A stretch of DNA of 41,430 nt from positions 1 through 41,430 of IMG/VR virus record IMGVR_UViG_3300024518_005412; one strand, written 5' to 3'. The position numbers and the translations under genes were made by a program. Below are positions 1 to 5,286 of this stretch, in pieces. How positions within the stretch are numbered: position 1 is the first letter of the stretch; every line of letters starts with the position of its first letter. The DNA comes from a virus. Under the pieces are notes generated by a model, which had not been told where the DNA came from, searched no databases, and saw only the letters and a list, made by a program, of their open reading frames with translations.

Positions 1-153
1 GGCGTTGATACGGTTGCAGAAATACAATCAGACGTAGCAGGTGGAAACTTGGGGGCCTATTATCTGCACAGGGTAACGATGAAGCGAGACCCTGGCTCTG
101 CTGACACAACCTTTCTATCCCTGCTGGCCAGGGATCTGTGGAAGCTTAGTTGA
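1..153 (+). CDS. 3' end of an unidentified tail/baseplate-region protein
   Basis: An open frame enters the window at base 1 and stops with TGA at 151-153, giving the last 50 residues of a protein that ends ARDLWKLS. The next gene starts at ATG 153, sharing one base with this stop (TGATG), so the two are translationally coupled. Its place just before the baseplate spike suggests a hub or tail protein, but the fragment has no motif I recognise. Confidence 0.7.
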   Translation, partial: GVDTVAEIQSDVAGGNLGAYYLHRVTMKRDPGSADTTFLSLLARDLWKLS

Positions 154-935
154 TGGAAGGTCTAGGTTCACAAACGCATCTTGATTTTGTAATACAGTTT
201 GCAAAGGTGGTTAGCTCAGCGCTAATCAAAGAACCAAACAGCAGCGACAATCAGGCAGTTGCTTACAATGTCGCTGGCATCGGTGGGTTTGATGCTACTT
301 CTGATGAGCCCATACTAGACAACTCTGATGATTCAGGTGAGTACAACGAAAACACAGAAGTGTACGGTTCACTTGGTGTAATCGGTCGACCTCTACCACC
401 CGAGACAGTATCAGGACGGTCTGCCCATGCAGAGGTTGCCTGCCTGAAAACAGCTGACGGTTTGGTGCCCATTGCCACTAGAGACCTACGGCTAAAGATG
501 CCAGGTGAAGGGCCGGGTGAAGGTACGGTTGCCCTGATTGGCTATGGTGGTGGTTTCCACAGCCTAGACCCTGTGAACGATGGTGATGACGGTACAATCC
601 ATGTGTTGTATTGCCCTTATTCATTCACAGGTGGCGTTGCTACCAAGGCACACAGCATCATCCTTGACCCCACAGCAGGCAATGAAAGCATCATCCTGGT
701 TCACGGCGATGGGATGGCAATCACAATGGCCGATGATGCCTTGATTGGGAAACACTTGCTTCTAAAGAATGACTCCGGTGATGCGACAATCCGTTTAGAT
801 TCACAAGGGATTACCATGACGGCCAGTAAGATTGTGTTGAAGGGGGGGGTCATCATAGGAGACCCTGTAGCAGCCCAGCCCCTGTTGGCTGGTGTTGCTT
901 CTCAACCGTCAACAAAACTGTGGTTTAGCCCGTAA
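153..935 (+). CDS. Baseplate spike / assembly protein V-like
   Basis: A 260-residue protein that probably forms the trimeric spike under the baseplate of a contractile tail. The C-terminal third has the short alternating strands expected of a spike beta-helix (about residues 205-250, around DATIRLDSQGITMTASKIV and VIIGDP), as in Mu gp45 and P2 gpV. The middle is Gly- and Asp-rich, as in OB-fold spike domains. The start at ATG 153 overlaps the preceding stop. Gene order (spike, then a gp46/gp25-like, a gpJ-like and a gp48-like gene further on) supports the call. The cargo segment 1801-4791 separates this gene from the rest of the wedge. The assignment rests on fold-like pattern and gene order, not on a catalytic motif. 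Confidence 0.65.
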   Translation: MEGLGSQTHLDFVIQFAKVVSSALIKEPNSSDNQAVAYNVAGIGGFDATSDEPILDNSDDSGEYNENTEVYGSLGVIGRPLPPETVSGRSAHAEVACLKTADGLVPIATRDLRLKMPGEGPGEGTVALIGYGGGFHSLDPVNDGDDGTIHVLYCPYSFTGGVATKAHSIILDPTAGNESIILVHGDGMAITMADDALIGKHLLLKNDSGDATIRLDSQGITMTASKIVLKGGVIIGDPVAAQPLLAGVASQPSTKLWFSP

Positions 936-946
936 GGACAACCAAA

Positions 947-1474
947 ATGGCAATGACCAAAGGAACGGTAACGATTGATGGAGACGGGGTTCCTTCCGGC
1001 AGTGGTGCAGCCCGTGAAATGTTTGACGCCTACGATGCAACATTGGTGCAACAGCTTTTCACTGGTACACACACGGGTGCGAATGGCGCGACGGTTCTAG
1101 AGGATACTGGCCAAAGTTTCACCGTCGATGAATTGGTGGGAAAATTTATCAGCAACACCACTGATGGCAGCCTTGGGAATGCTACCGAGAACACATCCAC
1201 AACCGTCAACGTGGTTTTGGCTAGCGGGACCAATAACTTTTGGAACAATGGGGATTCATATTCCGTCGATACGCTGGCAGGTGCAGCCATGGTAGCAACA
1301 CGGAATTCCACCGCTGACCTTTGTAATTCGATTGCCGAGATGATCACCCACATCACAGACAATGCCGACGTGACAATCAAGACAACTGATTCAGCTTTGC
1401 AGCGCGACCCATCCAGCACGGATGACACCTTGGGCCCTGATTCAAACAAAACCCTATCGGGAGCCGTTAGCTGA
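947..1474 (+). CDS. Virion-associated protein with one shared beta module
   Basis: A 175-residue protein following the spike after 11 bases. Residues about 40-107 form a module that recurs in the proteins at 6898-7596 and 10018-11511: a DTGQSF-type strand, then LVG, TDGS, an N-T-S/A-T-T-V turn, GGT/SGT and a closing W...D.Y strand. The C-terminal part (110-175) is a separate, mostly polar region. The module looks like a small beta-sandwich used as a building block in tail or fibre proteins. Exact function is unknown; attachment to the spike or baseplate is inferred from position only. Confidence 0.6.
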   Translation: MAMTKGTVTIDGDGVPSGSGAAREMFDAYDATLVQQLFTGTHTGANGATVLEDTGQSFTVDELVGKFISNTTDGSLGNATENTSTTVNVVLASGTNNFWNNGDSYSVDTLAGAAMVATRNSTADLCNSIAEMITHITDNADVTIKTTDSALQRDPSSTDDTLGPDSNKTLSGAVS

Positions 1475-1785
1475 TGACCAATTGTGCATTTAATTTGCTT
1501 CCGCCGGTCCCGACAATTCCCCTTCCGCCCCTTCCTTTGCCTGTGTTTCTACCGGGCGTTCCAAGCATTAGCATTCCGCTCCCGGGGATTTCTCTCAACC
1601 CCCCGATCCCGACCATCCCCCTTCCACCTCTTCCCTTACCGGTATTCTTGCCGGGTGTTCCGTCAATCAGCATCCCCCTTCCTGGTTTGGTTTTGCTCCC
1701 GCCAATTCCGACCATCCCGATTCCGCCCCTTCCTTTACCTGTGTTTTTGCCAGGAATCCCTGCACCATTCTGTCCGCTCGATTAA
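1474..1785 (+). CDS. Proline-rich protein of three 33-residue repeats, possible spike tip
   Basis: A 103-residue protein, nearly all Pro, Leu, Ile and Val. It is built from almost three tandem 33-residue repeats beginning PP[VI]PTIP and containing LPLPVFLPG and, in the first two copies, PSISIPLPG. A Cys lies near each end (residue 4 in MTNCAF; another in PFCPLD). The ATG overlaps the stop of the preceding gene. The encoding DNA also repeats with a 99-base period. A three-fold internal repeat next to a gene for a trimeric spike suggests a pseudo-threefold cap comparable in role to PAAR tips, but it has no PAAR motif and this is inference. A purely structural polyproline filler is the alternative. 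The other frames here are also open because of the repeats but look non-coding. Confidence 0.6.
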   Translation: MTNCAFNLLPPVPTIPLPPLPLPVFLPGVPSISIPLPGISLNPPIPTIPLPPLPLPVFLPGVPSISIPLPGLVLLPPIPTIPIPPLPLPVFLPGIPAPFCPLD

Positions 1786-1800
1786 AAAATAAATCTGCGT

Positions 1801-1825
1801 TTTTTGAGACCCGCCGTTATAGGTA
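1801..1825 (+). promoter_or_regulatory. Putative promoter of the cargo operon (T6-N10-GTTAT type)
   Basis: TTTTTT at 1801-1806, ten bases, then GTTATAGGT at 1817-1825. The same spacing occurs upstream of genes at 22581, 32757 and 38899. It would drive 1901 onward through an ~75-base leader that contains a small GGCC...GGCC inverted repeat near 1855-1868. Confidence 0.45.
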
Positions 1826-1900
1826 GGTATAGGCGATTCGCAAACATGCCATGGCCAATGTCGGCCTAAGAGCACACAGCAATTGCCAGGGAGACGAGTC

Positions 1901-2464
1901 ATGATTGAGAAAGCAACGTACAAACTGGTAGGTCAGACACCCTTGTTGATGCACGCAGCGAACGCGTTGAATCCGTTCAACGAGTATCACAAGGCGATGA
2001 AGAAAATCACAGGCATCCGAAAGAAGCAGGAGGAAGACCATCTCAAACTCATGGAGTTGGAATTCCTTTCGGGCCTCTACCTGGATGACAAAAACAGGCC
2101 CATCATTCCTGGAAATGTTTTGATGGGCGGGATCAAGTCGGCCGCAAAAAAGTTCAGGCAGGGCAGGCAGGCAGATGAAGGTTTGTGGGTTGAGAATGAC
2201 GCTGTTCTCAAATTCGACGGTCCCAAGGATCTCCAGAAGAGATTCGACAAGGCTCAGTATCTGTACACGAAGGTGGTTTTGAGCGGGAAGTCTATTATGA
2301 GAACACGTCCCAAATTCTCAGGTTGGTCCGCCGAAATCGAGGTTTGTTTTCAAACGGACCTCATCAATCGCGAAGATGTAGACAAATGGATCAAGCGTCT
2401 CGAAACCATGGGCATCATGGATTACCGGCCCCAGTATGGCCGTTTCACTTCTGAGGCAGCGTAA
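1901..2464 (+). CDS. Cas7/RAMP-like protein (candidate RNA-binding subunit)
   Basis: A 187-residue protein. Three segments match, in order, the hallmarks of RAMP-fold proteins such as Cas7, Csm3 and Cmr4: a first strand ending TPLLMH (13-18); PIIPGNVLMGGIKSA (67-81), like the IPGSSLKGALR helix; and ETMGIMDYRPQYGRF (168-182), like the glycine-rich LGGxRSRGYGRV loop. Between them lies a Lys-rich helix (about 31-53). No catalytic Asp typical of Csm3 can be assigned. ATG 1901 is preferred over an upstream TTG (1883) because GGGAGA lies at the right distance. Its stop overlaps the next ATG (TAATG). The non-coding array starts 464 bases downstream. Family assignment is my motif reading and needs a profile search. 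Proteins of this look occur in other phages as conserved hypotheticals. Confidence 0.55.
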   Translation: MIEKATYKLVGQTPLLMHAANALNPFNEYHKAMKKITGIRKKQEEDHLKLMELEFLSGLYLDDKNRPIIPGNVLMGGIKSAAKKFRQGRQADEGLWVENDAVLKFDGPKDLQKRFDKAQYLYTKVVLSGKSIMRTRPKFSGWSAEIEVCFQTDLINREDVDKWIKRLETMGIMDYRPQYGRFTSEAA

Positions 2465-2922
2465 TGTCTTTGGCGATTGAAGGGGAATTGACCATCGACG
2501 TTAGGAGTCTCAACAAGGGAGACTTTCTGGACCCTGATACGATAGAAAAAGTTGTGGGGCACAAGGCCGATACCCCTCAATATGGGCTTAGTTGTATGGG
2601 CCTAAAAGTATCAATCGAGAGAGATTCCATAGGCATCGGTACTCCATTTATCGTCAAGCATGAAAAGGCTGGGTTGAGAATACTAACCGATGATGAAGCT
2701 GTTGATTATTTGGAGGGCCGTCACAATTCACACGTGATGGGAATAAAACGTGTGTATGCAAAGTTGAACCGCGTAGATGTTGGAAAGCTGACAGGCGAGC
2801 AAGAGAAAGCGTATGAGAGACGAATGCTCATACAGGGAAGGACAGTCCAGGCGATTGACAACGCATATCGGGGATTGGAATTTCCTGTTGTGGAAGAAAC
2901 CAACGGATTATTGGAGGATTAG
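2464..2922 (+). CDS. Unknown protein coupled to the RAMP-like gene
   Basis: A 152-residue protein whose ATG overlaps the stop of the RAMP-like gene, so both are made from one message. It begins with a strand-rich segment (IEGELTIDVRSL), has a Gly-rich middle (DSIGIGTPFIV, about residues 54-64) and a charged helical C-terminal part (about 105-135, rich in Arg, Glu and Lys). I recognise no family. It ends only six bases before the first hairpin of the array, so a role in making, binding or using that RNA is plausible but unproven. Confidence 0.65.
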   Translation: MSLAIEGELTIDVRSLNKGDFLDPDTIEKVVGHKADTPQYGLSCMGLKVSIERDSIGIGTPFIVKHEKAGLRILTDDEAVDYLEGRHNSHVMGIKRVYAKLNRVDVGKLTGEQEKAYERRMLIQGRTVQAIDNAYRGLEFPVVEETNGLLED

Positions 2923-2927
2923 AAATA

Positions 2928-3065
2928 GCCCCATGGTGAGATCGCTTCAATCCATGGGGCCCGTTCGGTTGAGGCAGGGTTGGGCTCGGAAAGGCCCGGT
3001 TTGGCAGGGCAGTGAGCGGTAGGGTCTGGCAGTGAACGGTGTGGCGAGGTCGGGCAATAAACCGT
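2928..3065 (+). repeat. Array unit 1
   Basis: Hairpin 2928-2960: stem GCCCCATGG / CCATGGGGC, loop 2937-2951 (TGAGATCGCTTCAAT). The tract has GG in phase from 2973 to 3054: 17 pentamers, 15 with GG, and TG at 3013 and 3033. It is the longest tract of the six. The triplets between GG pairs vary freely (CTC, AAA, CCC, TTT, CAG, AGC and others). Confidence 0.85.
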
Positions 3066-3162
3066 CCATCGCGGAGATCGCTTCAAAGCGGTGGGTCTAT
3101 TTGAGGTGCGGCACGGCACCGCGTGGTACGGAGCGGCATGGACTGGAACGGCGGGGCAACTT
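3066..3162 (+). repeat. Array unit 2
   Basis: Hairpin 3066-3094: CCATCGC / GCGGTGG with one G-T pair, loop 3073-3087 (GGAGATCGCTTCAAA). The tract has 11 pentamers from 3105 to 3156, 10 with GG and one CG at 3120. Confidence 0.8.
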
Positions 3163-3262
3163 TTCCACGAAGAGATAACTTCAAATCGTGGGATCCATTT
3201 TGGGGCCCGGTTCGGCAAGGATGGGCATGGTGGTGAAAGGTGGGGTCGGGTAAGGCAAGGAA
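3163..3262 (+). repeat. Array unit 3
   Basis: Hairpin 3163-3193: core CCACGA / TCGTGG, extended by G-T and T-A pairs, loop 3171-3185 (AGAGATAACTTCAAA). The tract has 12 pentamers from 3204 to 3260, 11 with GG and TG at 3234. Confidence 0.8.
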
Positions 3263-3346
3263 CCTCGCGAGGAGATCACGTTCAAATCGTGAGGTATACT
3301 CTCCTCGTGGCTTGGTTCGGCTAGGTAGGGAGAGACAGGGCAGGCA
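3263..3346 (+). repeat. Array unit 4
   Basis: Hairpin 3263-3294: CCTCGCGA / TCGTGAGG, loop 3271-3286 (GGAGATCACGTTCAAA, one base longer). The tract is the shortest: 7 in-phase pentamers from 3309 to 3340, then a one-base phase slip (GG at 3343-3344) just before the next stem. Confidence 0.8.
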
Positions 3347-3455
3347 TCCCCAGTGGCGATCACGTTCAAAACTGGGGAACTGTTTGGGGCTAGGTAAGTC
3401 ATGGAAAGGACGGGCGAGGAGCGGCTAGGAACGGTCGGGAGGGGTAAGGCAACCA
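3347..3455 (+). repeat. Array unit 5
   Basis: Hairpin 3347-3378: perfect TCCCCAGT / ACTGGGGA, loop 3355-3370 (GGCGATCACGTTCAAA). The tract has 13 pentamers from 3388 to 3449, 12 with GG and GT at 3398. Confidence 0.8.
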
Positions 3456-3565
3456 TTCCATGGTGAGATCGTTTCAATCCATGGGATCTAGTTATGGCGG
3501 GGAGTAGTGTGGAGGGCAGAGGAGCGGAACGGCAAGGTTAGGCAGGGGCCCACACGGGCATGTGG
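3456..3565 (+). repeat. Array unit 6 and terminal hairpin
   Basis: Hairpin 3456-3486: TTCCATGG / CCATGGGA with one G-T pair, loop 3464-3478 (TGAGATCGTTTCAAT), closest to unit 1. The tract has 11 pentamers from 3496 to 3547, 9 with GG, then a small stem CCACA / TGTGG at 3550-3565 that closes the array. Confidence 0.8.
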
Positions 3566-3620
3566 TATGATGACGGAAAGGGAATAAAGACAAATGAAAA
3601 CCGACAAACCATCCCCCTTT

Positions 3621-3629
3621 GTTATATTT
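3621..3629 (+). promoter_or_regulatory. Putative extended -10 promoter (GTTATATTT)
   Basis: TTTGTTATATTT fits an extended -10 element (TGT-TATATT) 18 bases before ATG 3647. No good -35 is visible. The A-tract spacing seen at related sites is imperfect here. Confidence 0.35.
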
Positions 3630-3646
3630 GGTTTGAGGTGTTGAAA

Positions 3647-3949
3647 ATGGCTAGTGTGTTTCAAGCGAGGATGGCCCTAAAAATATTAGCCCGTAATCTG
3701 ACCCATGTGGAATGGGAACGGCATGATGACCGGGTGGTTTGTCGGGTTACGTTCAATGATAGAAAGCACTGGTTGTCTGCAATGCTTGGGATTACGAAAC
3801 ATCAGATTCCAGTTTGTTATCAGGGGATGGCAACGATTGAGCAAAAAGAAGCTCATAGCATTTCAATCATCATGGATGTTGCTGAGATGGTAGACGACCC
3901 AATTTTGTGCCCGCTGATTCCGTCTGAGAACAAGGGTGGCAAACAGTGA
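3647..3949 (+). CDS. Small unknown protein downstream of the array
   Basis: A 100-residue protein starting MASVFQARMAL. ATG 3647 has GAGGTG at a good distance. An in-frame ATG at 3560 lies inside the array's terminal hairpin and is less likely. The N-terminal half is basic with a helix-strand look (ARNLTHVEWERHDDRVVCRV), the C-terminal half mixed. No family recognised. Its stop overlaps the GTG of the lipoprotein gene. Position right after the array makes it a third candidate component of that system. Confidence 0.6.
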   Translation: MASVFQARMALKILARNLTHVEWERHDDRVVCRVTFNDRKHWLSAMLGITKHQIPVCYQGMATIEQKEAHSISIIMDVAEMVDDPILCPLIPSENKGGKQ

Positions 3950-4791
3950 GGTGTTTTGTCCCATTGCTGGCCTGCCTTGTCGCTGCATGTGGGGCAGAAG
4001 TTGAACCCAACTTTGTCTATGGTGGGGATGATGACCCCAGCCCGGATGGTGGTAAACGTAGGGGCAAGATTGATGACGATACTGGTTCAGGCGATATTGA
4101 TACAGAATCAGACAGTCAGGTGGACACTGGCAAAGGGTGGGATACAGACACACACCAGATTGATACCGGTTCAGATGAACCAGACAGTGATACCCAGATA
4201 GATTATCAGGACAGTGAGACAGCATCTGGCCCGGATACTGCCACAGACCAAGACACTGAGATGTTCGACACAGACACAGGCTCAGACATCGATACAGGCC
4301 CCCCTGTGGATGATGGTTGTGAACCACCTATTGAGGATGGTTTGAATCTGAGTTGTTCTGATGTCTGCCACCCTCAATGGCCCGTTGCCCAATATGGTGC
4401 CGATGCCCTTTGCAGCACTTTGACTGATTTTAAATGTAGCTACAACACCATGTATCTTGCTGACAATATGAAGATGAATCTCCTTTTGCCTTCAACGGAT
4501 TCAGACCAATCCCAGAATTGTGACTGCCATGATGGTGGGATTATCAAACAGCGGTGGCAATCAACCTTGTCCCCTGGCCATTGCTACAAGGTCGAAACAT
4601 CAGGCAGCCGGAAGGCTACAACCATCGGTGATAGTTGCTCAGAAGACATCGAAGATTTGCCCAATTGCACCATAATCAAGGCATGGGGCAACACAGTACT
4701 GACCATCCTAGCAGGTGAATCAGAGCCCTATGGATGGGTGAAAATCAGCCCTGCTGACCTCGACGGTGAAGCCTGCCCCCTATCGTGTTGA
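3946..4791 (+). CDS. Secreted lipoprotein with Asp/Thr-rich stalk and Cys-rich C-terminal domain
   Basis: A 281-residue protein starting at GTG 3946, overlapping the previous stop. Residues 1-15 form a lipoprotein signal ending LVAAC, with Cys15 as the probable lipidated residue. About 40-120 is a disordered stalk of DTD, DTG and DSD repeats. About 125-281 is a compact domain with many Cys residues, likely disulfide-bonded outside the cytoplasm. Such stalks are common in lipoproteins of Myxococcota and relatives, so the gene may come from the host. In phages, lipoproteins often block superinfection at the cell surface; that role is inferred here. It ends the cargo segment before the baseplate genes resume. 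Confidence 0.7.
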   Translation: MRCFVPLLACLVAACGAEVEPNFVYGGDDDPSPDGGKRRGKIDDDTGSGDIDTESDSQVDTGKGWDTDTHQIDTGSDEPDSDTQIDYQDSETASGPDTATDQDTEMFDTDTGSDIDTGPPVDDGCEPPIEDGLNLSCSDVCHPQWPVAQYGADALCSTLTDFKCSYNTMYLADNMKMNLLLPSTDSDQSQNCDCHDGGIIKQRWQSTLSPGHCYKVETSGSRKATTIGDSCSEDIEDLPNCTIIKAWGNTVLTILAGESEPYGWVKISPADLDGEACPLSC

Positions 4792-4800
4792 TAAATACCG

Positions 4801-4829
4801 TTTAGACATAGATATTTTGGTGTTAGTAT
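4801..4829 (+). promoter_or_regulatory. Putative promoter for the baseplate wedge operon
   Basis: TTTAGA at 4801-4806, 17 bases, then TAGTAT at 4824-4829, preceded by TG (4821-4822; extended -10). It ends six bases before ATG 4836, so the leader would be very short or the site may serve otherwise. Confidence 0.35.
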
Positions 4830-4835
4830 TGCCCC

Positions 4836-5279
4836 ATGATTATCGTGGGATTACCGTCGACTCTCAGCCCGCTTGGCCAATCCTTCACATCCCCGTCTGC
4901 TTTGGGGCCACCCTCTACACTGTTAGCAGATAATATTGACCCTGAAACACATGACTATAATAGTCTGACCACAGGGATTGACCCAATAGATTCACAGGTT
5001 TTGACAGCGTTGTCTGTAATCAGGGGGTCTGGTGCAGCCGTTGAGGATACTGGAAACAAGTTTGCAGACATTCGAAAAATCACCAAATCCGTTAGGACTG
5101 AAATAGACACAGAAGTGAGAACAACACTTGGCCGTTTAATCAGCGCTGGTGACATTCGTTTTGATGGAACAATCTTTGATTTTATCGATGATGGTAATCA
5201 GGCAGTGAATATCAGAATCCAGTGGGTTAATCTTCGCTCAGGAACCGGTGCTGTAACTGGCGTTAACGGGATAATATAG
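4836..5279 (+). CDS. Baseplate wedge protein, gp46/gp25-like
   Basis: A 147-residue protein at the position of Mu gp46 / T4 gp25-like wedge proteins, directly before the gpJ-like gene. It has the family's arrangement: an acidic start-of-domain segment DPETHDYNSL (about residues 36-45), a central helix with VLTALSVIRGS (about 54-64), GN and FADI, and a C-terminal strand pair (VNIRIQWVNLRSG). The N-terminal 30 residues are Pro/Ser-rich. The protein should connect the hub to the wedge. Assignment is by length, order and pattern. Confidence 0.6.
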   Translation: MIIVGLPSTLSPLGQSFTSPSALGPPSTLLADNIDPETHDYNSLTTGIDPIDSQVLTALSVIRGSGAAVEDTGNKFADIRKITKSVRTEIDTEVRTTLGRLISAGDIRFDGTIFDFIDDGNQAVNIRIQWVNLRSGTGAVTGVNGII

Positions 5280-5286
5280 GAATACA

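Larger units (their letters stand above)
2928..3565 (+). ncRNA. Six-unit array: conserved-loop hairpins alternating with HNNGG pentamer tracts
   Basis: Non-coding array of about 640 bases. Each unit is a 6-9-bp hairpin with a 15-16-base loop near the consensus DGMGATMRC(G)TTCAAW, followed by a tract with GG every five bases. Stems differ between units while pairing is kept (for example CCCCATGG/CCATGGGG, CCCCAGT/ACTGGGG, CCTCGCGA/TCGTGAGG with one G-T), which points to selection on structure. In-phase pentamers number 17, 11, 12, 7, 13 and 11; 63 of 71 have GG, the other eight keep one G, and position 1 is never G. It ends with a short hairpin CCACA/TGTGG (3550-3565). Five-base periodicity rules out coding. 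Likely transcribed rightward from the promoter at 1801. Function unknown; a scaffold for a polymerising or ring-forming RNA-binding protein is the leading inference. Confidence 0.85.

Noticed and set aside
1484-1792. Second proline-repeat frame overlapping 1474-1785
   Set aside because: Product is Arg/Phe/Cys-rich, a shadow of the 99-base DNA repeat.
3274-3292. tRNA T-arm-like stem-loop (TCACG-TTCAAAT-CGTGA)
   Set aside because: Seen only in unit 4; the other units lack the inner stem and no tRNA body is present.
2813-3477. Several open frames of 60-99 codons across the array on both strands
   Set aside because: They arise from the G-rich, stop-poor five-base pattern and none has a ribosome site or natural-looking protein.
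2928-3486. CRISPR array
   Set aside because: Repeated units are not identical: only the loop is constant, stems differ, and spacing is irregular (85-137 bases). Spacers have an internal five-base period unknown in CRISPR. No cas1/cas2 nearby.
2960-3549. G-quadruplex forest as full explanation
   Set aside because: G-runs are mostly only two long. Quadruplexes would not demand a constant five-base phase or exclude G at one position.
2928-3565. Integron attC sites or TIGR-type guide array
   Set aside because: No integrase-type core sites, and no box C/D-like motifs or Nop-domain protein. The hairpin loop and period differ.
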